Origin: Bianquea renquensis
GTDB lineage: Bacteria; Bacillota; Clostridia; Lachnospirales; Bianqueaceae
NCBI RefSeq assembly: GCF_014384895.1
Contig: NZ_JACRSQ010000018.1
Span: forward strand, 15,453-79,452
Direction: 5' to 3'
DNA length: 64,000 nt
This document shows positions 53,509 through 61,880 of this stretch, one piece after another. The notes below the pieces were generated by a model. It worked only from the letters and a program-made list of their open reading frames with translations. It was not told where the DNA came from and ran no database searches. Numbering within the stretch: position 1 is the first letter of the stretch; each line of letters begins with the position of its first letter. The position numbers and the translations under genes were made by a program.

Positions 53509-53690
53509 GAAATTTTGGAGGGATTGTATAAATCATGCAGATATGGCAATACTGAGTAATGTACCTGAGAACTCCATTATAAAACAAAGGATTGCAATAC
53601 CTGCAAGCGTTTGTTTTATAGGTACAATCATCTAATACCCCCCTCAAATGAGCCTGGATTTCAACTCCCCCGAAATCCAGGCGCTTTTTC
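53504..53690 (+). ncRNA. Candidate structured small RNA ending in a terminator
   Basis: A promoter-like GTGACA (17-bp spacer) TATACT at the end of the HAD gene would start an RNA near 53504. The following 115 bases can nest: GTACCT/AGGTAC (53561-53566/53620-53625), TATAAAACAAA/TTTGTTTTATA (53578-53588/53609-53619) and TTGCA/TGCAA at the tip. An outer GATTG/CAATC pairing (53522-53526/53625-53629) is an alternative. A strong terminator ends it at about 187 nt. Size and long closing stem recall 6S RNA, but I cannot confirm it; it may be only the 3' end of the parA operon. Confidence 0.35.
53652..53690 (+). terminator. Terminator downstream of the parA operon
   Basis: An 11-bp perfect stem GCCTGGATTTC (53652-53662) / GAAATCCAGGC (53672-53682), then GCTTTTTC. 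Confidence 0.92.
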
Positions 53691-53771
53691 TAATTCCGGG
53701 GAACCGAAAGTTCTCCGGTCGCCGCGGCAATATATACAAAAAAGTGGATCATTATTGTTATATAATTTCCC

Positions 53772-53801
53772 TTGACAAGTTGAGAGGCAAAGTGCTATCA
53801 T
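53772..53801 (+). promoter_or_regulatory. Promoter for the structured leader and DUF3006-like gene
   Basis: TTGACA (53772-53777), an 18-bp spacer and TATCAT (53796-53801). The predicted start point falls just at the first stem of the structured leader. Confidence 0.75.
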
Positions 53802-53806
53802 GAACC

Positions 53807-53902
53807 CCTGCAGGCGGTCGCTCACCCCATGCTATGCCTTGATATAAACTGAATATTCAGAATATTTATGGGGCAATTTTATCTACAGACCGCACCAGCA
53901 GG
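53807..53902 (+). ncRNA. Structured 5' leader, possible riboswitch-like element
   Basis: Nested pairings: CCTGC/GCAGG (53807-53811/53898-53902), GCGGTC/GACCGC (53814-53819/53888-53893), CCCCAT/ATGGGG (53825-53830/53868-53873) and a tip hairpin CTGAATATTCAG (53849-53860). It spans almost the whole leader from the predicted start point to just before the ribosome site. It does not match a riboswitch class I recognise. Confidence 0.5.
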
Positions 53903-53930
53903 AATTCGCACATAAAAGGGGGGAGATTCT

Positions 53931-54170
53931 ATGTTTACCGATACGATTGTAAAAAAGTATGTAGTCGATCAATTTGTAGAAGAGGATGCGTTGGTGCAGA
54001 ATGCGGCAACCAGGAAGGTTTATCGCATTCCGAGGGAAATGCTGCCCGGAGAGACACAGGAGGGGAGCGTGTTTGAAATACGGTATTTGAAAGCGGAATC
54101 GGCTCTCCGGGAAGAAAAGATTCGACGGCTTATCGAAGGCCAGGGCGACAATGGAGATGGCCATGAGTGA
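53931..54170 (+). CDS. Small DUF3006-like protein
   Basis: A 79-residue protein: YVVDQFVEEDALVQNAATRKVYRIPREMLPGETQEGSVFEIRY resembles the DUF3006 pattern (a short SH3-like beta unit with a 'val-pro-re-lLP' turn), ending in a charged tail. Function unknown. The start ATG follows a G6 ribosome site. It is expressed alone from its own promoter through a highly structured 5' leader and is stopped by a bidirectional terminator. Confidence 0.7.
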   Translation: MFTDTIVKKYVVDQFVEEDALVQNAATRKVYRIPREMLPGETQEGSVFEIRYLKAESALREEKIRRLIEGQGDNGDGHE

Positions 54171-54191
54171 ATGGGAATATAGATCGTGATG

Positions 54192-54244
54192 AAAAAGGCG
54201 GAGACACGCTCCCTATTGTACATAAAAGAGGGGCTCCGCCTTTT
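54192..54244. terminator. Bidirectional terminator between DUF3006-like gene and tRNA-Arg
   Basis: AAAAGGCGGAG (54193-54203) pairs with CTCCGCCTTTT (54234-54244), giving T-runs on both strands; it ends the small gene and the converging tRNA. Confidence 0.88.
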
Positions 54245-54254
54245 GACAACAAAA

Positions 54255-54329
54255 AATACACCTGAGAGGATTCGAACCCCCGACGCATGGCTCCGGAAGC
54301 CATCGCTCTATCCACTGAGCTACAGGTGC
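54255..54329 (-). tRNA. tRNA-Arg (anticodon CCG)
   Basis: The minus strand folds as a complete cloverleaf: acceptor GCACCTG/CAGGTGT (with a G-U at the first pair), D arm GCTC/GAGC, anticodon stem ATGGC/GCCAT around loop TTCCGGA (anticodon CCG, reads CGG), and T arm with TTCGAAT. The CCA end is not encoded. Confidence 0.95.
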
Positions 54330-54413
54330 ATGCTATCACTGATAGCAAAAACTATTGTACAACAAAATCACGGTTTTGGCAAGGGCAAAATTAAAAATTT
54401 CAAGAAAACTTTG

Positions 54414-56483
54414 TCAGGCCTTCAATTGGTTTATTGTTTTCGGGAACATGGCCGTAATCTTGAAGAGGTCGCCATCAATTTCAATTCGCATGTCGCCCCC
54501 CTGAAGCTCCATGATGCTTTTGGAGATTGCGAGTCCAAGCCCGGATCCCTCGGTATTGCGCGACTTGTCGCCGCGTTTAAAGCGTTCAAATATCTCGTCC
54601 GGTGAGAAGTCCATTTCATAGGCGGAGATATTTTTTATTGTAAAGTAAATCCAATCCCCCTGTTCCTTTAATGTCAGGTAAACCCGCGTATTGTCCAGAG
54701 AATATTTTAGAGCATTGGTTATCAAATTAGAGAAAACGCGCCAGGTTTTTCGGCCGTCCAGGTACGCATACAGGTGAGGGCTTTCGATGTCGGTGCGGAA
54801 TTCAAGCGTGGAGGTCTGCAATCGTTCGTCGTATTCCCCAAGCGCCTGTAGAAGTAGGTCAGAAACGTTTACCCTGGAAATATCTAATTCCACTGCGCCG
54901 GAAGACATCTTTGAGGCTTCAAACAGGTCGTCAATCAAGATCTTGAGTCTCGCCGCCTTCTGATCGATGATCTTTAGGTACTTGTACCGCTCCTCCTCCG
55001 TCAGATCCGCTTGTTGAAGCAACGTCACATAGGAGATGATGGAAGTCAGAGGGGTCTTAAGATCATGGGAGACGTTGGTGATGAGTTCCGACCGCATGCG
55101 TTCGCTCTTGACCGCCTGATCCACCGACGTTTTTAGGCCGGACCGTATGTTATTAATTGAACTGGCAAATCGGGACAGTACGCCATGGCCTGGAATATAG
55201 ATGCTTGCGTCCAGATTGCCGGACGCCATCTCTTCTGTGTCCTTCATAATGCGATTTAACTGGCTGATATAGCGCAGGGTGATGGGAAGTGGAATGCAGA
55301 TGTAGAGGAGCAGCAGGAAGAAACCGAGAAAATTGCGGCTTAATACAAGGGCAATGCATATATACCCCCATATGCCTGTGAAAGCCAACAGAAACAATGT
55401 CATAAAGGTGAGCTGCTTATTCAAGCTTACACCGCAGAGGGCATCATACACCAGATGGCCTGCGTGATAGACCAAAGAATTTTTCCAGTGCACTTTTGTC
55501 AGCGCATTCAAATACAGTGCATATTCATAGAATAGATAGGCACATGTGAGGAATACGGCCAACATCGTCAGAGAGAAATACAAAAAATGATCGATTGTGA
55601 TAGGGACGATAAAGACGGAGTGTAGATGCTGGACGGAGAGTCGATAGAGCAAAAAGATGAGCAACAGAAAGAGATCAGGGGGAAACTTACAAAAGAAGTG
55701 GCGAACCCGAATGGAGGTGGGGTTGGAGAAAAGGAAATCTGCGGGCCGAAATGCTTTGACGAGAGAATAGGATAGGGCGATAGACACGACTAAAAGGATA
55801 AAAAATAGGGCGACTTCCTTCAAGATTCGCTGGTGTATGGACTCTGAATAGTTGAGGTCTGTAGCCAGCCGGCCGTTGGGGACGACGTAAACCGTTAAGC
55901 GACAGTTCATATCGTTCAACGTGGTATTGATGTCTGTGCTCTGGGAGGAAGGATACTCAGAGGAAATGGAGGACTTCTGCGGCATGGGATATTCCAGGGT
56001 TTTCGCCACATCCTCACCGGGAGTAAAGTCAGCCGGATTTTGCCAGATAACAGTCTGATCCTCATTGATCAAGCGATAGTAGAAAAAAGAGGAAGTGGAA
56101 TATTTAACCATAGGCTCCGCTTCAATGAGCTTTTCTTGCAGCTCCGACTGCTGGTTGGCGTCGATATAATCTCGAAATACGAAACTGCCGCCAGCGGCCT
56201 CTTTAATATTGGAGTTTAGATTGTAGAGGAAATTACTCAGTTCAATTTTAAAATTCTGGCTCTCCAAATAGGGGTTACTAAAAATGTAATCCCTATGGGT
56301 AAGGACATCCGCGCCTAATAGAAAGCAGGAAGCCAGCGATACAAGAGTCAGGACAGACAGCATGACAGCACCGACGCGCCGAAAAAAGACGTTCCACTTG
56401 ATCTTTTGCGCAGCGGCAGTCTTTTTTAAGTCTTCCTTCACGGCGGCATGCGCCGCCACTTTAGCGCTCGATTTTGTAGCCAA
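54414..56483 (-). CDS. Membrane sensor histidine kinase (VanS-like, large N-terminal region)
   Basis: A 689-residue kinase. One membrane helix (VGAVMLSVLTLVSLASCFLL) precedes an extracytoplasmic sensor of about 165 residues, then several further helices between about 215 and 405, a HAMP-like linker (TEEMASGNLDASIYIPGHG), HisKA with VSHDLKTPLTSIISYVT (phospho-His) and an HATPase domain with NLITNALKYS, FERFKRGDKSRNTEGSGLGLAI. It signals to the response regulator encoded just upstream, overlapping by 23 bases. The extra central helices make it longer than typical VanS. Signal unknown. Confidence 0.92.
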   Translation of the reverse strand: MATKSSAKVAAHAAVKEDLKKTAAAQKIKWNVFFRRVGAVMLSVLTLVSLASCFLLGADVLTHRDYIFSNPYLESQNFKIELSNFLYNLNSNIKEAAGGSFVFRDYIDANQQSELQEKLIEAEPMVKYSTSSFFYYRLINEDQTVIWQNPADFTPGEDVAKTLEYPMPQKSSISSEYPSSQSTDINTTLNDMNCRLTVYVVPNGRLATDLNYSESIHQRILKEVALFFILLVVSIALSYSLVKAFRPADFLFSNPTSIRVRHFFCKFPPDLFLLLIFLLYRLSVQHLHSVFIVPITIDHFLYFSLTMLAVFLTCAYLFYEYALYLNALTKVHWKNSLVYHAGHLVYDALCGVSLNKQLTFMTLFLLAFTGIWGYICIALVLSRNFLGFFLLLLYICIPLPITLRYISQLNRIMKDTEEMASGNLDASIYIPGHGVLSRFASSINNIRSGLKTSVDQAVKSERMRSELITNVSHDLKTPLTSIISYVTLLQQADLTEEERYKYLKIIDQKAARLKILIDDLFEASKMSSGAVELDISRVNVSDLLLQALGEYDERLQTSTLEFRTDIESPHLYAYLDGRKTWRVFSNLITNALKYSLDNTRVYLTLKEQGDWIYFTIKNISAYEMDFSPDEIFERFKRGDKSRNTEGSGLGLAISKSIMELQGGDMRIEIDGDLFKITAMFPKTINQLKA

Positions 56484-57177
56484 TACCCCACACCACCTTT
56501 AAATATTCAGGATTCTGAGGGTTGACCTCGATCTTTTCGCGGATGCGGCGAATATGGACGGCCACTGTATTGTTTGCGTTGATTGCCGGCTCCTGCCAAA
56601 CGCGATCGTAGATCTCTTCTATGGAAAACACGCGCCCTTTGTTAAGCATGAGAAGTTCCAAAATCTTATACTCCAGGGGGGTCAGGCGAACCTCCTCGCC
56701 ATTGACAAACGCTGTCTTCGTGCTAGTATTCAAGGTGAGTCCGCGGACCACGATCTCATCGCTGGAATCCTCTGTTTCTGCTGCATCCGGTGAATTGAGA
56801 TTCCCGAGAGCGGTGTAACGGCGAAGATTGGACTTTACCCGCGCCACAAGCTCCAGCGGGTTGAACGGCTTTGTCACATAATCATCGGCGCCAATGTTAA
56901 GGCCTAGAATCTTATCGGTATCCTCCGACTTGGCGGACAGCATAATGATGGGAATATTCAACTTTTCCCGGATTTTAATGGTGGCGTTCATCCCGTCCAT
57001 ACGGGGCATCATGATGTCCATCAGGATCAGATGAACCTGCTCTTTTTCCAGAATTCGAAGGGCCTCGATTCCATTTGCCGCCTTCAGAACCTGCATATTT
57101 TCCTGGCGGAGATAGATTTCGACGGCATCCCGGATTGCCTCGTCATCGTCAACAACCAGTATTCTATAGTTGTCCAT
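56461..57177 (-). CDS. OmpR/PhoB-family response regulator (VanR-like)
   Basis: A 238-residue regulator: receiver domain with DDDE acidic pocket, Asp54 in LILMDIMMPRMDG, the Lys in DDYVTKPFNP, then a winged-helix DNA-binding domain (LTPLEYKILELLMLNKGRVFS to VAVHIRRIREKIEVNP). It pairs with the overlapping kinase gene. Targets are unknown; a cell-envelope role is common for this subfamily. Confidence 0.94.
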   Translation of the reverse strand: MDNYRILVVDDDEAIRDAVEIYLRQENMQVLKAANGIEALRILEKEQVHLILMDIMMPRMDGMNATIKIREKLNIPIIMLSAKSEDTDKILGLNIGADDYVTKPFNPLELVARVKSNLRRYTALGNLNSPDAAETEDSSDEIVVRGLTLNTSTKTAFVNGEEVRLTPLEYKILELLMLNKGRVFSIEEIYDRVWQEPAINANNTVAVHIRRIREKIEVNPQNPEYLKVVWGIGYKIER

Positions 57178-57264
57178 TTCCTTACGTCCTTTCGCATTTC
57201 TTTATATACAATACTGTAGCACATAAGTTTAAAAAATGCCAACGGTTGTTTCTTACAAATTTCT

Positions 57265-57297
57265 TAAAAACCCGCTAAAACACAGGGTTACAGCGGG
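57265..57297 (-). terminator. Terminator after the M18 aminopeptidase gene
   Basis: CCCGCT (57271-57276) pairs with AGCGGG (57292-57297); on the minus strand TTTTTAAG follows. It separates the peptidase gene from the two-component genes. Confidence 0.7.
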
Positions 57298-57323
57298 CTT
57301 TAAACGGAGAGCGTTTTCAATAT

Positions 57324-58694
57324 TTACATATTTTTCAAAAAGGCGCGATAGGCGCGATAGGCTTCAAATATATCAACCTTGGACGCCACTTCCCACGGGG
57401 CATGCATGCTGTGGAGCGGAATTCCCAGATCGATAACATCCATTGCATACTGGGCGGGAATGTAAGCGATAGTTCCGCCGCCTCCTTGGTCCACCTTGCC
57501 TAACTCTGCCATCTGAAATTGGACAGTTTCCTGGTCAAACAAGCGGCGAAGTTTCGCAATATATTCTGCTGACGCGTCATTGGATCCACTTTTTCCTCCG
57601 GCACCGGTGTACTTGTGGAGCACAGGGCCTTTCCCAAAAAAGGGTGCATTATTCTTTTCATGAACGGACGCGTAATTGGGATCGAAACCAGCGCTGACAT
57701 CGGAGGAGAGCATCTGAGAGGCGGCTAGCGCCTTTCGGAGGGATAATTCTGTGTAACAGCCGCATTTCTCCATAACTTCGGCAACTGCGTTTTCAAAAAA
57801 TCTTGAGTGCATACCTGTCGCGCCGACACTGCCGATTTCTTCTTTATCGACCAACACTGTGACACAGGTTTTCGAGGGAACGGCATCTTCGTCCAGCATG
57901 GCCATGTAGGAAGTATAGCTACAAATGCGATCATCATGCCCATAGGCGAGGATCATACTGCGATCGATACCATAATCGCGAGCCATTCCCGCAGGGACCA
58001 CCTCGATTTCCGCCGATTGAAAGTCATCTTCCTCAATGGAGTACTTGTCTTTTAAGATGGATAGGACGGAGTCTTTGACTCGCTCAGATCCCTCCCCTTC
58101 AAGAGGAATACTGCCAAAACAGATATTGAGATCTTCCCCGGTAAAGGCTTTGGGAAGAGTTTTTTCATTTTGATCCTTTCCGAGATGAGGGAGAACATCA
58201 GATATTCCAAATACTGGATCCTGTGGGTCTTCTCCGATTACGACCGGAATCTTAGTTCCATCTTTTTTGAAAACAACACCGTGGAGCGCAAGAGGAAGGG
58301 TCACCCACTGGAATTTTTTGATGCCGCCATAGTAGTGCGTCTTCAACATCGCAAAACCGCTATCCTCATACAGCGGATTTGGCTTTAGATCCAAACGGGG
58401 GGAATCTATGTGAGCGCCTAGTATATTGAGTCCTTGCTCGAAAGGAAGGGTTCCCACATGAACCAACACAAGCATTTTTCCGCGATTTACGGCGTACACT
58501 TTCGAGCCGGGCGTCAGGGCGCCTACCTTTGAAATGTCCAAATAGCCTCTTTCGGCAGCCGCGCGCATTACAGCATCGACACACTCCCTCTCCGTTTTGC
58601 ATGAGGAAATATGCTGTTTATATCCTTCACAGAAATGTTCTGCTTCTTCTTTCATCGCCGGTGAATACGTTTCCCATAGTGTTTTCGATGTCAT
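57324..58694 (-). CDS. M18 family aminopeptidase
   Basis: A 456-residue zinc aminopeptidase. Metal and catalytic motifs are NILGAHIDSPRLDLKPNPLYE (first His/Asp), DKEEIGSVGATGMHSRF (Glu pair), SSDVSAGFDPNYA (Asp) and the terminal LHSMHAPWEV (His). It trims N-terminal residues from peptides in the cytoplasm. The ATG at 58694 (MTSKTLWETYSP) follows AGGAGG; a longer frame to 58727 has no site. Confidence 0.92.
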   Translation of the reverse strand: MTSKTLWETYSPAMKEEAEHFCEGYKQHISSCKTERECVDAVMRAAAERGYLDISKVGALTPGSKVYAVNRGKMLVLVHVGTLPFEQGLNILGAHIDSPRLDLKPNPLYEDSGFAMLKTHYYGGIKKFQWVTLPLALHGVVFKKDGTKIPVVIGEDPQDPVFGISDVLPHLGKDQNEKTLPKAFTGEDLNICFGSIPLEGEGSERVKDSVLSILKDKYSIEEDDFQSAEIEVVPAGMARDYGIDRSMILAYGHDDRICSYTSYMAMLDEDAVPSKTCVTVLVDKEEIGSVGATGMHSRFFENAVAEVMEKCGCYTELSLRKALAASQMLSSDVSAGFDPNYASVHEKNNAPFFGKGPVLHKYTGAGGKSGSNDASAEYIAKLRRLFDQETVQFQMAELGKVDQGGGGTIAYIPAQYAMDVIDLGIPLHSMHAPWEVASKVDIFEAYRAYRAFLKNM

Positions 58695-58788
58695 AAAATT
58701 GAAGCCTCCTATTTGTATAATCTTCAATAGAACTATGATCTATTTATTATATCCTGAAAGGGAAAGAATCACAAGTATTCTCACGAAT

Positions 58789-58802
58789 ATTTCCTGGGAA
58801 AT
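58789..58802. promoter_or_regulatory. Candidate Noc-binding site 1
   Basis: ATTTCCTGGGAAAT differs at one position from the known Noc site ATTTCCCGGGAAAT. It lies in the gap before trkA. Confidence 0.5.
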
Positions 58803-58807
58803 GATTT

Positions 58808-58844
58808 ATTTGCATATTGCAAATATCGCAACTTGTGATATGAT
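58808..58844 (+). promoter_or_regulatory. trkA promoter with palindromic operator
   Basis: A -35 TTGCAA (58817-58822), a 16-bp spacer and -10 TATGAT (58839-58844). A perfect palindrome ATTTGCATATTGCAAAT (58808-58824) covers the -35, where a bound repressor would block polymerase. Confidence 0.55.
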
Positions 58845-58887
58845 AGTAGCGTATCAAAATTAAATCATAGCAAAAGGATATTATAAA

Positions 58888-60246
58888 ATGAAGATAGTGA
58901 TTGTAGGCGATGGCAAAGTAGGGTTTACACTGTCGCAGCAGCTGGCTAAAGAGGGGCACGACATCGTCATCATCGACAACAATGAAACTGTACTGAACAA
59001 TTCAAGCAACACGCTAGACGTCAATTGTATCAAGGGCAATGGAGCGAATTATAAGATTCAGGAGAAGGCAGGCGTTCAGGAAGCAGACTTAATGATCGCC
59101 GTCACATCCCGCGATGAATTGAATATCATATGCTGTCTTATTGCAAAAAAACTGGGCGCAAAGCATACGATAGCACGAGTGCGCAACCCAGAATACTCAG
59201 ATGAGATGAGCTTTATCAAGGACGAGTTGGGGTTGAGTATGGCGGTCAACCCGGAGGCCGCGGCGGCGGCGGAGATTGCCCGCATCTTACAATTTCCGTC
59301 CGCTATTAAAATTGACTCTTTCTCTAGGGGAAAGGTTGAGCTGGCGGAATTTAAGGTCATGCCTAACAGCCCCCTAGGCGGAATGGCCATCCATACACTG
59401 TATTCCAAATATAAAATTCGAATTTTGATTTGTGCGGTTCAGAGAAAAGGCGCAGTTTTTATCCCGAACGGCGATTTCCGCTTACAGGAAGGTGATAAGG
59501 TTACAATTACCGCCTCCCCCAAAAATATGACAGACTTTTTCAGGCAGATTGGGATCTTAATGCATAAGATTAAAACGGTGATGATCGTAGGCGGAGGCAA
59601 GATCGCGTACTACTTATGCAATCAAATCTGCAATTTGGGAATGAAGGTCAAAGTTATTGAGATTGATCCGGAACAGTGCAGACAGCTGACCGATGTGCTC
59701 CCTAAGGCGATGGTCATCAATGCGGATGGGTCCGACCAGGAAGTCCTGAATGAAGAGGGGATCGAGGGGGTTGACGCTTTTATCGCGCTGACCAACATGG
59801 ATGAAGAGAATGTTATCATTTCCATGTACGCCATTTCGAGGGGAGTCGATAAGGTTATCACAAAGATTAACCATCTTACGTTCATGGAGATTATGGAAAA
59901 CGCGGGAATCGACTGTATCATTTCGCCTAAATATATTACAGCAAACCATATTATTCGCTATGTGCGCGCCATGCAGAATTCTTGGGGCAGCAATGTGGAG
60001 ACAATGACAAAGATTGTTGACAATCAGGTGGAGGCTTTGGAATTTAGGGTGAGAGAGAGTTTTCGAGGGTTGAACGTGCCGTTGAAGGACGTTGAGTTAA
60101 AGCGGAATGTCTTAGTGGCCTGTATCAACCGAAAGGGACAGATCCTTATACCTAGCGGCCAGGATAGGATTCAACTGGGGGACAGTGTGATTGTGGTAAC
60201 GACCATCAACGGTCTCAGAGAGCTGAACGATATTTTCCGCATGTAG
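58888..60246 (+). CDS. trkA: Trk potassium uptake regulatory protein TrkA
   Basis: A 452-residue cytoplasmic gating subunit with two RCK units. Each has a nucleotide-binding fold (MKIVIVGDGKVGFTLSQQL near residue 1 and TVMIVGGGKIAYYLCNQI near 230) followed by a TrkA-C domain. It binds NAD(H)/ATP and controls the TrkH channel encoded 15 bases downstream. ATG after AAAGGA. Confidence 0.95.
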   Translation: MKIVIVGDGKVGFTLSQQLAKEGHDIVIIDNNETVLNNSSNTLDVNCIKGNGANYKIQEKAGVQEADLMIAVTSRDELNIICCLIAKKLGAKHTIARVRNPEYSDEMSFIKDELGLSMAVNPEAAAAAEIARILQFPSAIKIDSFSRGKVELAEFKVMPNSPLGGMAIHTLYSKYKIRILICAVQRKGAVFIPNGDFRLQEGDKVTITASPKNMTDFFRQIGILMHKIKTVMIVGGGKIAYYLCNQICNLGMKVKVIEIDPEQCRQLTDVLPKAMVINADGSDQEVLNEEGIEGVDAFIALTNMDEENVIISMYAISRGVDKVITKINHLTFMEIMENAGIDCIISPKYITANHIIRYVRAMQNSWGSNVETMTKIVDNQVEALEFRVRESFRGLNVPLKDVELKRNVLVACINRKGQILIPSGQDRIQLGDSVIVVTTINGLRELNDIFRM

Positions 60247-60261
60247 GGCACAGGAGAGAAA

Positions 60262-61704
60262 ATGAATTATCGAATGATTATCAACACCATCGGGCGAGTT
60301 TTGGCTGTGGAGACAGTGCTGCTTTTGCTTCCTTTCGTAACAGCGATTCTGTACCAGGATTCCTCCGTAAGCGCATTTCTAATTACGATTCTAATTACAG
60401 CTGTGGCCAGCATTGGAGCGCTTCTTGTTAAGGTGCGCAATCGTGTCATTTATGCAAAAGAAGGCTTTACCATCGTTGCTTTTGCTTGGATCTTAGTATC
60501 CATCTTCGGAGCGATCCCGTTCTATATTAGCGGCGCTATACCATCCTTTATTGATAGCCTTTTTGAGACGATATCGGGATTTACGACAACGGGGGCCAGT
60601 ATTCTAACGGAGATTGAGACGCTTCCTAAGGGAATCCTATTCTGGAGGAGCTTTACCCATTGGATCGGGGGTATGGGGGTATTGGTCTTTGTCATGGCCA
60701 TTGTGCCCTTGGCGGGGGACCGCTCCATCCATGTAATGCGCGCGGAGGTGCCCGGGCCGACGATGGAAAAGTTGGTGCCGCGGATTAAGGGCACGGCAAA
60801 ATTATTGTATAGCATTTATATTCTATTGACAGTAGTGGAAGTTATCTTCTTAGTAGCGGGGAAAATGCCTGTATTCGATAGCCTAGTGCATGCGTTTGGG
60901 ACGGCCGGAACCGGAGGCTTTTCCATTATGAACGCCAGCATCGCCGCCTACGGGAGCCCGTATTTAGAGTATGTCATCGCTATTTTTATGATGTTGTTTG
61001 GGGTCAACTTTACAATCTTTTTTCTGTTGCTTGCCCGGGAATTCAAGCTTGTGATCAAAAATGAGGAATTGTTTTGGTATTTGAGTATTATTTTAATTGC
61101 CACACTGGCCATAACATTTTCCATTATGCCTCAGTACGGAGGATTTGGAGAGGCGTTCCGGCTGTCTTTTTTTCAGGTGAGTTCCATTATTACAACAACG
61201 GGGTACGCAACAGCAGATTATTGTCAGTGGCCCATGGTCACGCAGATGATTTTACTTTTGCTTATGATCGTGGGAGCCTGCGCTGGCTCCACTGGGGGAG
61301 GAATGAAGGTTTCAAGGCTGATTATCTTGCTTAAAAAAGTTCGGCGGGATATCCATAAACTGATCCATCCGCGGATGGTGGGCGCCATTAAGATGGATGG
61401 AAAGACACTGCAGCAGGAAACGGTCGACAATGTGAGTCTTTATTTCATCAGTTATATGCTGCTCTTATTCGTCCTATCGCTAATCGTATCGCTGGACGGA
61501 TTTGACTTTACGACAACCTTTAGCTCCGTTGTCGCCTGCATGGGAAATATAGGACCTGGATTGGGAATGGTAGGACCCAGTGGAAATTTTTCAGGATTCT
61601 CGAATCTATCAAAACTTACCTTATCCTTGGCGATGCTGTTTGGGAGGTTAGAGATCTTTCCACTTTTGCTGGCCATGTCTCCCTCGCTATATCGAAAAAA
61701 ATAA
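60262..61704 (+). CDS. trkH: Trk potassium uptake channel TrkH
   Basis: A 480-residue membrane channel with four pore-like repeats. The selectivity-filter segments include TTTGASIL, AFGTAGTGGFS, ITTTGYATAD and CMGNIGPGLG, each with the key Gly. It imports potassium with TrkA. It forms the operon trkA-trkH. Confidence 0.95.
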   Translation: MNYRMIINTIGRVLAVETVLLLLPFVTAILYQDSSVSAFLITILITAVASIGALLVKVRNRVIYAKEGFTIVAFAWILVSIFGAIPFYISGAIPSFIDSLFETISGFTTTGASILTEIETLPKGILFWRSFTHWIGGMGVLVFVMAIVPLAGDRSIHVMRAEVPGPTMEKLVPRIKGTAKLLYSIYILLTVVEVIFLVAGKMPVFDSLVHAFGTAGTGGFSIMNASIAAYGSPYLEYVIAIFMMLFGVNFTIFFLLLAREFKLVIKNEELFWYLSIILIATLAITFSIMPQYGGFGEAFRLSFFQVSSIITTTGYATADYCQWPMVTQMILLLLMIVGACAGSTGGGMKVSRLIILLKKVRRDIHKLIHPRMVGAIKMDGKTLQQETVDNVSLYFISYMLLLFVLSLIVSLDGFDFTTTFSSVVACMGNIGPGLGMVGPSGNFSGFSNLSKLTLSLAMLFGRLEIFPLLLAMSPSLYRKK

Positions 61705-61766
61705 GCATTGCCCCGCGCTGTGCTGTTCTACATGCTCTTGCTGGTTAGCCGGTCAAGATTTCGATA

Positions 61767-61780
61767 GTTTCCCGGGAAAT
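61767..61780. promoter_or_regulatory. Candidate Noc-binding site 2
   Basis: GTTTCCCGGGAAAT matches 13 of 14 positions of ATTTCCCGGGAAAT and includes the full palindromic core TTTCCCGGGAAA. It lies between trkH and the fumarase genes. Confidence 0.6.
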
Positions 61781-61820
61781 TGTGTCATGAGTGTGAGGAA
61801 AGGAAAACGAAGAAATGTGT

Positions 61821-61866
61821 CTGCGCGCTGCTGGACACAAACGCCTTACTACATAAAGCAGCGCAG
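61821..61866 (+). promoter_or_regulatory. Leader stem-loop before the fumarase genes
   Basis: CTGCGCGCTGCT (61821-61832) pairs with AGCAGCGCAG (61857-61866) with a two-base bulge; GGAG of the fumarase gene follows five bases later (61871-61874). No T-run, so probably a leader structure. Confidence 0.4.
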
Positions 61867-61880
61867 AAATGGAGACAAAT

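Noticed and set aside
53695..53735. GAACCGAAAG segment as a further copy of the modular hairpin repeat
   Set aside because: Only about eight bases agree with module 3 and the other modules are missing.
54186..54605. 139-residue plus-strand frame across the tRNA
   Set aside because: It runs antisense through tRNA-Arg and into the histidine kinase gene.
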